Position numbers and translations under genes: made by a program. Below are positions 1 to 5,666 of a stretch of 12,425 nt of DNA, piece by piece. Under the pieces are notes generated by a model that saw nothing but the letters and a program-made list of their open reading frames with translations, was not told the origin of the DNA and did not search any database. Where the stretch lies: the NCBI GenBank assembly GCA_031278575.1, contig JAITKD010000033.1, positions 1 to 12,425 on the forward strand. Reading direction: 5' to 3'. This stretch comes from Spirochaetaceae bacterium. GTDB lineage: Bacteria > Spirochaetota > Spirochaetia > Treponematales > Breznakiellaceae. Every line of letters starts with the position of its first letter. Positions within the stretch are counted from its first letter, which is position 1.

Positions 1-274
1 ATGGTTGAGAGGAGCTGTTTTTAGTACGAGAGGACCGAAATGGACGAACCTCTGGTGTACCGGTTGTCCTGCCAAGGGCACGTGCCGGGTAGCTACGTTC
101 GGAAGGGATAACCGCTGAAGGCATCTAAGTGGGAAGCCCACCTCAAGATAAACCATCCCTGAGGGTTCGACCCTCCTAAAGGTACCAGGAAGACTACCTG
201 GTTGATAGGGTGGAGGTCTAAGTATCGTAAGGTATTCAGCCGACCACTACTAATCTACCGTGAGGCTTGACCAT
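1..274 (+). rRNA. rrl: 23S ribosomal RNA, 3' end (partial)
   Basis: This is the last part of the large-subunit rRNA, cut by the left window edge. The sarcin-ricin loop, where elongation factors bind, is recognisable at about 22-40 (AGTACGAGAGGACC). Conserved domain VI stretches follow, including the GCTGAAGGCATCTAAG region near 114-129 and the terminal TACCGTGAGGCTTGACC near 256-272. The exact 3' end is uncertain by a few bases. No tRNA lies between it and the 5S gene 47 bp downstream. Confidence 0.97.
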
Positions 275-321
275 ATTATCGTTCTTGTCGCGTTGCCCGT
301 CCTGTAAATGTGTAAGTAATT

Positions 322-438
322 ACCAAGTGTCTATAGTGGAGGTGTTATACCCGTTCCCATTCCGAACACGGAAGTCAAGCCCTCTAACGCCGATGATACT
401 GCCGCTGGAAGCGGTGGGAAAGTAGGAAGATGCTTGGT
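322..438 (+). rRNA. rrf: 5S ribosomal RNA (complete)
   Basis: A complete 5S rRNA of 117 nt. It contains the hallmark loop-C segment CCCATTCCGAACACGGAAGT at about 356-375 and the helix IV hairpin GCCGC/GCGGT near 401-414. The ends were set by helix I: 322-331 (ACCAAGTGTC) pairs with 429-438 (GATGCTTGGT) over ten positions, two of them G-U. A run of seven T starts at the last base of the gene (438-444), so helix I plus the T tract may double as a weak terminator. It belongs to the same rRNA operon as the 23S gene. Confidence 0.97.
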
Positions 439-469
439 TTTTTTATTAGGGAGTACGGAAGGAGTTTAT

Positions 470-670
470 ATGAAAACAACGCTGAACATAGAAGGAATGT
501 CCTGTGATCACTGTGTGCGGCATGTAAGCGATACTTTAAAAGAGATACCGGGGGTAAAAAAGGCCGCGGTGAGCCTCACGGAAAAAAACGCGGTAGTGGA
601 CCATGAGGATAACGTGACCATGGAAGCGATGAAGGCCGCGGTAGTTGAGGCCGGTTACGAGGTGGTATAA
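470..670 (+). CDS. CopZ-like heavy-metal-associated (HMA) domain protein
   Basis: A 66-residue protein that is a single HMA domain, the ferredoxin-like fold of copper chaperones such as CopZ and of the N-terminal modules of copper ATPases. The metal-binding motif GMSCDHC lies at residues 9-15, with Cys12 and Cys15 as the expected Cu(I) ligands. The end, VVEAGYEVV, is also typical. The start is the ATG at 470, with a strong GGAAGGAG ribosome-binding site at 457-464. An in-frame GTG further upstream lies inside the 5S gene and is not believable. No copper ATPase or CsoR/CueR regulator is nearby. The gene begins only 31 bp after the 5S rRNA, so it may depend on rRNA-operon readthrough or on a promoter inside the 5S gene. 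The metal could be copper or another soft metal; the sequence alone does not decide. Confidence 0.9.
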   Translation: MKTTLNIEGMSCDHCVRHVSDTLKEIPGVKKAAVSLTEKNAVVDHEDNVTMEAMKAAVVEAGYEVV

Positions 671-689
671 AAGGCATCATGCGGTAATA

Positions 690-1919
690 TCAGCCTTTCC
701 TTCGTAAACCCTCTTCATGCCGGAATCGGAGCAGCAGGTCCACAAAGGCCCGGTTTTCCATGGGGGGATCGGTAAAATAAAAGAGATGGCTCTTACAGCG
801 GCAGTCGGAACAACCGAATCCGGGAATGGCTCTTCCCCCCAGATCATCCAGGGCATCCGCCAAAGAACATTCCAGGTTGCGGTAGGAGCGGATCGGCAGG
901 GCCTTGATGGTTTCCGCCTGGGGGGTAAGGTAATCAAGGTGCCAATGTTTTTGTTTTCTGATTTTTCGCAGATGCCGGTTTATCCGGGCGGACAGGTTTT
1001 TCTGGGCGGAACCGGCATAAACATACCAGCCCGGGGCATAAAGCCGGGTGCCCAAGGCTCCGGTAATAATTTCCGTGGATAGGGGGATTTTAAGGAGAAT
1101 GAGGTAATTCCCCCGATTGCTTTCCGCCAGTTCCCCATGGGAAAGATCTACCGGTATTGAGGCCGATGCCAATACCGCGCTTCCCTCCTGGTTACAGCAA
1201 AGCAGGGCGGCGTGGATCCGCACCCCCGATGTGCCCCCGGTATTGCCGTAACGGCTCAAGGCGGCGGCAAAAGCGGGGTCGGTGTGGAGGTTTGGGATAA
1301 AAACCCGGGCGTTCCCGTGGACAATGACGAAAAGCACATGGCAGGTATACCCCCCGGCCCGCAGGGCCGCCAGCTCTTCCAGGTGTTTCAGCGCCCGGCT
1401 GCTGGGGGCATCGGGGAACATGGCGACTCCGTATTCGATGAGGGAACAGGCCTTTACTTCCACCAGGTGCCGGTTTCCCTTCCCGTCGACGCAAAGAAAA
1501 TCGAAGCGGGACGCTCCCAGGGTAAATTCCCGATGGATTTCCCGGAGGCCGGGGATTATTTTTTTAAGGATCAGGGTTTCCGCCGCCTTATTTGCCCGGG
1601 AGGAAAAGAGCGGGGCTATCCCGTCCCGGTAATAGATCCCCGCCGCGGTCCAGCCGGTTTTGGCCCGGGGAGATTTTGTCCCCCAAGGACTCCCTGGGTC
1701 CGGGGGAAAGGACGCTCTCCGTTCCAGAATGAGTTTTGAACCGGGGAAAACAAATTCGATGAGCCGCCCCGGATTAGGACAATGGCAGGCAATTTCTTCG
1801 TCCCCGTCCCGGGCGATGATAAGGAAGCGGTTGGGCCGCTTGACAAATAGGGCTTCCCGGTGGTTGGTAAAGAGCCGTACCGTACCGTCCCCCGTGGGTA
1901 TTTTAACCCTTTCCCGCAT
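690..1919 (-). CDS. sfsA: SfsA-family DNA/RNA nuclease fused to a C-terminal GIY-YIG (DUF123-type) domain
   Basis: A 409-residue two-domain protein. Residues 1 to about 245 are SfsA, named sugar fermentation stimulation protein A and now regarded as a PD-(D/E)xK-like nucleic-acid nuclease. Visible motifs are HCPNPGRL (46-53), RFDF with Asp140, LVEVK (152-156) and FPDA..SRALKHLEEL (168-183). Residues about 270-382 match the small GIY-YIG relative DUF123: GWYVYAGSA (297-304 region), RINRHLRK (312-319), HWHLDYL (325-331) and DCRCKSHL (372-379). Ordinary SfsA is about 230-240 residues, so this is a true fusion. The ATG at 1919 was chosen because SfsA homology begins just after it; it overlaps the end of the upstream permease gene by 17 bp, which implies translational coupling. 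Its own ribosome-binding site is weak. The 3' end faces the CopZ-like gene with a 19-bp gap. The cellular substrate is unknown. Confidence 0.9.
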   Translation of the reverse strand: MRERVKIPTGDGTVRLFTNHREALFVKRPNRFLIIARDGDEEIACHCPNPGRLIEFVFPGSKLILERRASFPPDPGSPWGTKSPRAKTGWTAAGIYYRDGIAPLFSSRANKAAETLILKKIIPGLREIHREFTLGASRFDFLCVDGKGNRHLVEVKACSLIEYGVAMFPDAPSSRALKHLEELAALRAGGYTCHVLFVIVHGNARVFIPNLHTDPAFAAALSRYGNTGGTSGVRIHAALLCCNQEGSAVLASASIPVDLSHGELAESNRGNYLILLKIPLSTEIITGALGTRLYAPGWYVYAGSAQKNLSARINRHLRKIRKQKHWHLDYLTPQAETIKALPIRSYRNLECSLADALDDLGGRAIPGFGCSDCRCKSHLFYFTDPPMENRAFVDLLLRFRHEEGLRRKG

Positions 1920-2919
1920 GCTTTCCGCCGAAACCGCCGGCGATGACCTCCCACTGGGTGACGAGCATTCCGGAGAACATGAGGCAAAACCCCAGGAGGG
2001 TCCAGGCGCCCAGGGGTTCCCCCAGGAGCAAAATCCCCCCGATAGCGGCAAAACACCCTTCCAGGCAGAGGATGATGGTCGCGTGGGCCGGAGGCGCGTA
2101 CTGTTGGGCCACTACCTGGAGGGTGTAGGCAATACCCACCGATGCGAGGCCTCCGTAGAGTATGGGGATAAGGCTGTCCCGCAGAAATACCCCGGAGATA
2201 GCGCCGGAACCGATGCCGGTTAACAATTCGGGAAGGCTGTACCAGGAAAAAAGCCCCGAAGAACGCAGGGCCGGATTTAACGCTTCTACCCAGTCCCCCA
2301 AAAAAGGTTCCACCCCCAGGGCGGTGATAAGCGAAAAAAGGCCGCACCAGGCGAATTGTCCCGAAGAAAGCATGAGGGGATCCGTGGTTTTTACCAGCCG
2401 GTCAATAAGCAGTACATGAAGGGCCCAGAAAAAGGCGCTTATGGCGGTGATAACATCCCCGGGATTAATGGATTCCAAGTGTCCCGCGGCGCTGAGAAAA
2501 TAAAGTCCGGTCAGGGTACATCCCGCGCCTATCCAGGTGGGGAGTCCGGTTTTTCTACCTAAAAAAATACCCAGAATGGGAACCAGTACCACATACAGGC
2601 CGGTGATAAACCCCGCGTTTCCCGCGGTGGTAAACATGATCCCCCCCTGCTGGAAGGTTACCGCGATAAAAAGACACCCCCCCGCCAGGAGAGACGCAAA
2701 AACGGGGGAACCCGGAGCCTGTTTCAAAACCCCTCCCTTTTTCCGCCCGATAAACCGGATAAGGGGGAGGAGGGAAAGGCTTCCTAAAATAAACCGTATG
2801 CCGTTAAAGGTAAAGGGCCCCACGTATTCCATTCCCGATCTCTGGGCTACAAAACCGAAGCCCCAGATACAGGATGTCAATAATAAAAGCAAATCCGCTC
2901 TGAGGGCCTGTTTATTCAT
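1903..2919 (-). CDS. EamA/DMT-family membrane transporter (drug/metabolite transporter superfamily)
   Basis: A 338-residue, very hydrophobic protein with two EamA repeats of about five helices each (roughly residues 8-143 and 154-320), ten membrane segments in all. Diagnostic stretches are the N-terminal CIWGFGFVAQRSG (17-29) and the late segment with ILCLEGCFAAIGGILLLGE, which matches the usual xLEPVxAxxxGxxxLGE signature of the family. A polar insert of about 35 residues lies between helices 7 and 8 (near 203-240), making it longer than the typical 290-300 residues. Members export metabolites, amino acids or drugs; the substrate cannot be read here. The ATG lies 9 bp after the lipoprotein stop codon with no clear ribosome-binding site, so coupled translation is likely. 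Its end overlaps the sfsA start. Confidence 0.9.
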   Translation of the reverse strand: MNKQALRADLLLLLTSCIWGFGFVAQRSGMEYVGPFTFNGIRFILGSLSLLPLIRFIGRKKGGVLKQAPGSPVFASLLAGGCLFIAVTFQQGGIMFTTAGNAGFITGLYVVLVPILGIFLGRKTGLPTWIGAGCTLTGLYFLSAAGHLESINPGDVITAISAFFWALHVLLIDRLVKTTDPLMLSSGQFAWCGLFSLITALGVEPFLGDWVEALNPALRSSGLFSWYSLPELLTGIGSGAISGVFLRDSLIPILYGGLASVGIAYTLQVVAQQYAPPAHATIILCLEGCFAAIGGILLLGEPLGAWTLLGFCLMFSGMLVTQWEVIAGGFGGKHAGKG

Positions 2920-2928
2920 GGGGTTATT

Positions 2929-3315
2929 CTATTGGATTGATGAGTCCAATTTCGCGAGGACAATTTGGGATAATATTTTAAACTGCGCGGGCAGCAACTC
3001 CTCGTCAGGGGTATCGTACCGGGCCAACAGGGCGTTAAATTCGGTTCTGGCCTGGTTATACTTTTTTTGTTTATAGTGGATAAAGGCAATCTCGTATTCC
3101 GCCGCGCACACAATTTCCATGTTTTCGGGATATTTTTGCAAAAGAACCGTATAATATGCCAATGCTTGGTCAAATTTATTCTTATCCGATGCTTCCTGCC
3201 CCTGTTGAATCAATTGCGCGGGGCTTAACCCTTCGGAAATGACCAGCGGTTTGGAAACACAGGAAAGAAACCACAAACCGATCAAAATAAGCGCCGTATA
3301 CTTAACTCTGTACAT
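2929..3315 (-). CDS. Small TPR-like lipoprotein
   Basis: A 128-residue predicted lipoprotein. A short positively charged start (MYRVKY) and a hydrophobic stretch lead to FLSC with Cys19 as the lipidation site. Phe at -3 departs from the strict enterobacterial lipobox but is tolerated in spirochaete-type lipoboxes. The mature part has two TPR-like helical hairpins: residues about 31-62, with ASDKNKFDQALAYYTVLLQK, and about 67-99, with EIAFIHYKQKKYNQARTEF. This resembles BamD/YfiO-type scaffolding proteins but is much shorter, and no specific role can be assigned. GAGGG precedes the ATG with almost no spacing. A candidate promoter ends 6 bp before the start, so the mRNA could be nearly leaderless. 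It is followed after 9 bp by the permease gene, probably in one operon. Confidence 0.8.
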   Translation of the reverse strand: MYRVKYTALILIGLWFLSCVSKPLVISEGLSPAQLIQQGQEASDKNKFDQALAYYTVLLQKYPENMEIVCAAEYEIAFIHYKQKKYNQARTEFNALLARYDTPDEELLPAQFKILSQIVLAKLDSSIQ

Positions 3316-3321
3316 ACCCTC

Positions 3322-3350
3322 GTTATACTACAGTAACACGGTAAAAACAA
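3322..3350 (-). promoter_or_regulatory. Candidate sigma-70-type promoter of the lipoprotein operon
   Basis: On the minus strand, TTGTTT (plus positions 3345-3350) and TATAAC (3322-3327) are separated by exactly 17 bp. The -10 box ends 6 bp before the lipoprotein ATG at 3315, so transcription would start at or next to the start codon. This is a motif match only. Confidence 0.35.
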
Positions 3351-3389
3351 GGGCCCCTCCGGCGTTTCAGCGATTTTACTTAAATCCGG

Positions 3390-3429
3390 GGAGGCTGTTT
3401 CAAATTCGGTTGGTTTTGAGACAGCCTCC
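3390..3429. repeat. Intergenic hairpin repeat, copy A
   Basis: GGAGGCTGTTTCAAA (3390-3404) and TTTGAGACAGCCTCC (3415-3429) form a 15-bp stem with one G-U pair and a 10-nt loop. It lies between the stop of the six-cysteine protein gene and the lipoprotein gene. No T tract follows on the minus strand, so it is not a standard terminator. Its arms share the (A)GACAGCC / GGCTGT(Y) core with hairpins at 9306, 10303 and 11939. Confidence 0.8.
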
Positions 3430-3434
3430 GGCTG

Positions 3435-3809
3435 CTAGTCGTTTTCGTCCTTATCCTCAAGGAGGGTGAAAAATTCGTCCCGGTTAGGAAGATTTTTTCG
3501 GAGTTCCCGGATAAATTCCCGGGTGTCCCCCATTTCCTCATAGGCATCGCAACTATCCAGATAGCGGCGGGTAATGGTACAATATTTATACATTTTTTCC
3601 TGACCGAGCTTTTTTTTCCATTTTCCCGCCGCGCAACGGATCCGCAGGACGTACCGTTCCTCCCGGTCAGGTTTTGCGGGGATCAGTTTACAATGAATAC
3701 AATTGGCGCAGTATATTTTTCCGCTGTGAAATTCTTCAGTGGTATCTTGGCTGATTACGGGCTGCAAGATCCTTGTTTTTTGCGCTTCCAATTCAGCTGT
3801 TTGAATCAT
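3435..3809 (-). CDS. Unknown protein with six conserved-looking cysteines
   Basis: I do not recognise this 124-residue protein. It is hydrophilic, with no signal peptide or membrane segment. Cysteines are arranged as CANCIHC (Cys34, Cys37, Cys40), then Cys59 (RIRCAAGKW), Cys77 (YKYCTITRR) and Cys87 (DSCDAY). The tight CxxCxxC knuckle plus three spaced cysteines suggests a structural zinc site or an Fe-S cluster. The C-terminus is acidic (LLEDKDEND). The frame stays open upstream to 3953, but the ATG at 3809 is preferred because it has an AGGTGG ribosome-binding site 8 nt ahead (plus 3818-3823). The extension upstream is also unlike the rest of the protein. The gene is less GC-rich than the arginine genes. 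It is separated from the lipoprotein gene by 119 bp containing hairpin copy A. Confidence 0.72.
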   Translation of the reverse strand: MIQTAELEAQKTRILQPVISQDTTEEFHSGKIYCANCIHCKLIPAKPDREERYVLRIRCAAGKWKKKLGQEKMYKYCTITRRYLDSCDAYEEMGDTREFIRELRKNLPNRDEFFTLLEDKDEND

Positions 3810-3918
3810 AATTTTACCCACCTTATTTACCCTATTGAGAGCCGGTTGCAAAACCCGGCCGGTGAGGACCCGCTGTCCAATAAAAACGGCCTTATTTTGA
3901 AACAATCTCACTATAGAA

Positions 3919-3932
3919 TGAATAAATATTCC
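3919..3932. promoter_or_regulatory. ArgR-box-like palindrome, distal
   Basis: TGAATAAATATTCC matches the enterobacterial ARG-box core TGNATWWWWATNCA at all but one informative position. It lies 576 bp before argC and 110 bp before the start of the divergent six-cysteine gene. AT-rich spacers produce such matches by chance, and no argR gene is visible in the window. Confidence 0.22.
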
Positions 3933-3997
3933 AAAATATTGATAATTAGTCAAGGGATTTCGGTAAATTCACGGTAAAATTTGCATAAAAATTACAA

Positions 3998-4065
3998 ACG
4001 CGGCGGCATTTTGGGACAGTAATTTTACCTTTACCGGTCGATGATTGCCGAAAATGCCGCCGTGT
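3998..4065. repeat. Long inverted repeat with AT-rich inner palindrome
   Basis: Arms 3998-4012 (ACGCGGCGGCATTTT) and 4051-4065 pair over 15 positions with one G-U. The loop is 38 nt and contains TTTTGGGACAG and AATTTTACC. The latter (4021-4029) is itself the inverse of GGTAAAATT at 3973-3981. The overlapping pairings suggest a decayed or composite repeat element rather than a single hairpin. Confidence 0.65.
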
Positions 4066-4100
4066 ACGAAGCGCGCAAGGGATTGGAGGGGTGCGGAGCA

Positions 4101-4123
4101 GCCCCGGCGCGCAGCGCCGGGGC
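4101..4123. repeat. Very GC-rich perfect hairpin
   Basis: GCCCCGGCGC (4101-4110) and GCGCCGGGGC (4114-4123) are perfect inverse complements around a 3-nt gap, ten G-C pairs in a row. No T tract follows, so it is not a terminator. It belongs to the GC-rich block inside an otherwise AT-rich spacer. Confidence 0.75.
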
Positions 4124-4154
4124 CGGAGCGATAGCGGAGCCCCGGAAAGCCCGG

Positions 4155-4177
4155 TTTCCGGCACGAAGGGCCGGAAA
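4155..4177. repeat. GC-rich hairpin
   Basis: TTTCCGGC (4155-4162) and GCCGGAAA (4170-4177) form an 8-bp perfect stem with a 7-nt loop, 31 bp after the previous hairpin. Together they make the 4100-4180 block a tandem of stable stems. Confidence 0.6.
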
Positions 4178-4226
4178 TGCGCCCAAATTACCGGGAAAAA
4201 TCTTTGTAAATGTAAAATTGCTGATT

Positions 4227-4276
4227 TTGGGACAGCCTCCGTTGACAAGGATAAATATTTATGCAATTTTATAACT
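4227..4276 (+). promoter_or_regulatory. Candidate argC promoter region
   Basis: A perfect -35 hexamer TTGACA lies at 4242-4247, but at 17 bp spacing only AATTTT is found as a -10, which is poor. An alternative is TTGGGA (4227-4232), part of the repeat motif, with GATAAA (4250-4255) after 17 bp. Either would give an argC leader of roughly 230-245 nt. Which one works cannot be decided from sequence. Confidence 0.35.
4252..4265. promoter_or_regulatory. ArgR-box-like operator in the argC promoter
   Basis: TAAATATTTATGCA matches TGNATWWWWATNCA except for A in place of G at position 2. It overlaps a perfect 12-bp palindrome (4251-4262). A weaker second match (4268-4281, three mismatches) follows after 2 bp, close to the paired spacing known for ArgR. 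The location just after the -35 hexamer suits a repressor site, but the motif is AT-rich and the evidence is only a pattern match. Confidence 0.28.
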
Positions 4277-4319
4277 ATGAATAAACGGCAAATTCGGCAG
4301 GGTGGTTTTTCTTTTTCCC

Positions 4320-4336
4320 GCCGGCCGGCTTTTTTT
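4320..4336 (+). terminator. Palindrome followed by seven T in the argC leader
   Basis: GCCGGCCGGC (4320-4329) is a perfect palindrome directly followed by TTTTTTT. As RNA it has no proper loop, so a hairpin would need partial pairing. GCCGG also recurs after the T run at 4340-4344 and could pair across it. It is a doubtful terminator, listed because two more GC-plus-T elements follow in the same leader. Confidence 0.25.
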
Positions 4337-4433
4337 CTTGCCGGTTATTATGTATCCCGCCTCCGTACCGCCGGTACCCGTCTCATTTAAGGGAGGAAGT
4401 ACCGGTTGGCGTCCCGTTAATCGGCCTTTTTTT

Positions 4434-4473
4434 AACGTTGCCGGGGGATATTCCCATTTAACGGCCGTTTTTT
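4434..4473 (+). terminator. Terminator-like hairpin just before argC
   Basis: AACG (4434-4437) pairs with CGTT (4466-4469) and GCCG (4440-4443) pairs with CGGC (4462-4465), leaving a TT bulge. An inner GGG/CCC hairpin lies at 4445-4455. Six T follow (4468-4473). It ends 34 bp before the argC ATG and downstream of the candidate promoter, so it could be an attenuator or could block readthrough from the spacer. Confidence 0.4.
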
Positions 4474-4507
4474 CTATAAAAATTAAAGTAAAGATGAGGT
4501 TTAAGAC

Positions 4508-5614
4508 ATGATCGCGGGAGTTATTGGCGCCACCGGGTATGCGGGGGCGGAATTAGTCCGGCTTTTATCGGGACATCCCGAGGTTAAGGGGCTTGCCCTT
4601 TCTTCGGTGAGTTATGAAGGGGACCGGATTGAGGCGGTATACCCCAATTTTTCAAAGGGCGTTTCCGCCGCCCTGGATAAGGCGGAACGGGTGATTAAAA
4701 ATTCCGGGGTGGTTTTTTCGGCCCTGCCCCATGGGGTAGGGGAGGATTACGGGAAACTTTGTATGGAAAAGGGGATCCCCTTTATCGACCTGTCCGCGGA
4801 TTTTCGTTTTGGGGAGGATGAGGAAACCTATACCGCCTGGTACGGCAAGCCCTATAAGCATCCCGATCTGCGAGCCTATGCCGTATACGGCCTGCCGGAA
4901 CTCAACCGGCGGAAAATAAAGGACCGTGCCGCCGGGGGGCGGGTGATCGTCGGGAACCCCGGCTGTTATCCCACCGCGGCGTCCCTGGGGGTTTTCCCCG
5001 CCCTGGCCCGGGGCCTGGCCGGGCCGGGGACGGTAATCGTGGATGCCGCCTCCGGGATAACCGGGGGGGGGCGGGAGCCGGGCCGGGCCTTCCATTACCC
5101 CGAATGCGCCGATGCGGTGATCCCCTACAAGGTGGGGAGCCACCGGCATACGCCGGAGATAAGCCGGACTTTCGCCGCTATGGCCGGAGGAAACGCGCCG
5201 GGGGTGATCTTTACCCCCCACCTGGCCCCCATGAACCGGGGTATCCTCAGTACCAGCTATATCTCCCTGGCGGAGTCCTGGCAATCCCGGGCCGCTTCCG
5301 GCGCGCCCCGTCCTCCCGGCGGGGAAATTGAGGAAAAAACCGGAAAAATTCGGGAGCTTTACGCGGAGTTTTACCGGGACGAGCCCTTTATCCGGCTGCT
5401 TCCCCCGGGGATAGCCGCCGCGTCCAACCGGGTGCGGCAGTCCAATTTCTGCGATATTTCGGTACACCTGGACCAGGCGGGTACCACCCTGATCGTCCTC
5501 AGCGCCATTGACAATATGGTTAAGGGCGCCGCCGGGCAGGCCGTTCAGAATATGAATGTTATTTTTGGATTTGACGAAACCGCGGGGCTTACCGCGATTC
5601 CTTCGTTGTTTTAA
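4508..5614 (+). CDS. argC: N-acetyl-gamma-glutamyl-phosphate reductase
   Basis: ArgC catalyses the NADPH-dependent reduction of N-acetylglutamyl phosphate to the semialdehyde, the third step of arginine synthesis, in the cytoplasm. The 368-residue product starts with the Rossmann loop GVIGATGYAGAELVR (4-18). The catalytic cysteine is Cys153 in VGNPGCYPTA, and the later motif KVGSHRHTPEI (208-218) supplies the conserved histidine. SGITGGGREPG (182-192) and the C-terminal DNMVKGAAGQAVQNMN are also typical. The family is usually about 340-350 residues; the extra length is mostly in a loop near 260-290. The ATG at 4508 has GAGG at 4496-4499, and the nucleotide-binding strand begins at once, so the start is secure. 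A run of nine G (5063-5071) encodes part of the GGG in the SGITGGG loop. argJ follows after about 48 bp. Confidence 0.96.
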   Translation: MIAGVIGATGYAGAELVRLLSGHPEVKGLALSSVSYEGDRIEAVYPNFSKGVSAALDKAERVIKNSGVVFSALPHGVGEDYGKLCMEKGIPFIDLSADFRFGEDEETYTAWYGKPYKHPDLRAYAVYGLPELNRRKIKDRAAGGRVIVGNPGCYPTAASLGVFPALARGLAGPGTVIVDAASGITGGGREPGRAFHYPECADAVIPYKVGSHRHTPEISRTFAAMAGGNAPGVIFTPHLAPMNRGILSTSYISLAESWQSRAASGAPRPPGGEIEEKTGKIRELYAEFYRDEPFIRLLPPGIAAASNRVRQSNFCDISVHLDQAGTTLIVLSAIDNMVKGAAGQAVQNMNVIFGFDETAGLTAIPSLF

Positions 5615-5630
5615 ACCCGGAGGACGCGGT

Positions 5631-5666
5631 ATGGATAACGGATACGGAAGGGGAGGGGAGTGGTGA
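5631..5666 (+). CDS. 11-codon upstream ORF overlapping the argJ start
   Basis: ATG at 5631 opens a short frame encoding MDNGYGRGGEW. GGAGG at 5619-5623 lies 7 nt ahead, an ideal ribosome-binding site and better spaced than that of many genes here. The TGA stop (5664-5666) overlaps the GTG start of argJ (5663) in the four bases GTGA, the classic coupling arrangement. The peptide has one Arg and no run of regulatory codons, so its role is more likely to deliver ribosomes to argJ than to sense arginine. It could also be chance. Confidence 0.35.
   Translation: MDNGYGRGGEW

Larger units (their letters stand above)
3810..4507. other. 698-bp gene-free spacer rich in inverted repeats
   Basis: No convincing gene is seen between the six-cysteine protein and argC. 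The left part (3810-3990) is AT-rich and holds an ArgR-box-like palindrome at 3919. The middle (3998-4177) is a GC-rich block of nested palindromes. The right part has two copies of TTTTGGGACAG (4009-4019 and 4225-4235), the argC promoter region from 4227, and three GC palindromes each followed by a run of T. Open frames here (for example plus 4091-4390 and plus 4302-4511) look like by-products of repeats and T runs. Confidence 0.7.

Noticed and set aside
275..321. tRNA or other gene between 23S and 5S rRNA
   Set aside because: The gap is only 47 bp, with no cloverleaf or CCA end.
1212..1739. Plus-strand open frame of 175 codons within sfsA
   Set aside because: It lies opposite the SfsA domain, whose conserved motifs are clearly on the minus strand.
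3810..3953. 48-residue N-terminal extension of the six-cysteine protein
   Set aside because: The ATG at 3809 has a good ribosome site. The upstream part is AT-rich, contains promoter-like and ArgR-box-like sequence, and lacks one.
4091..4390. 99-codon plus frame in the spacer before argC
   Set aside because: It is made of the GC-rich palindrome block and then AT-rich spacer, with no domain and no consistent codon use.
3810..4507. CRISPR array or riboswitch in the repeat-rich spacer
   Set aside because: The repeats are inverted and irregular, not equal direct repeats with spacers, and no known riboswitch core such as a T-box AGGGTGG with specifier loop could be recognised.
4302..4511. 69-codon GTG-started frame ending in an ATGA overlap with argC
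   Set aside because: The overlap is suggestive, but the frame runs through three T tracts (giving Phe runs) and palindromes, and has no good ribosome site. Treated as chance.
4652..5467. Minus-strand open frame of 271 codons inside argC
   Set aside because: An antisense shadow of argC with Gly/Pro-rich sequence and no recognisable motif.
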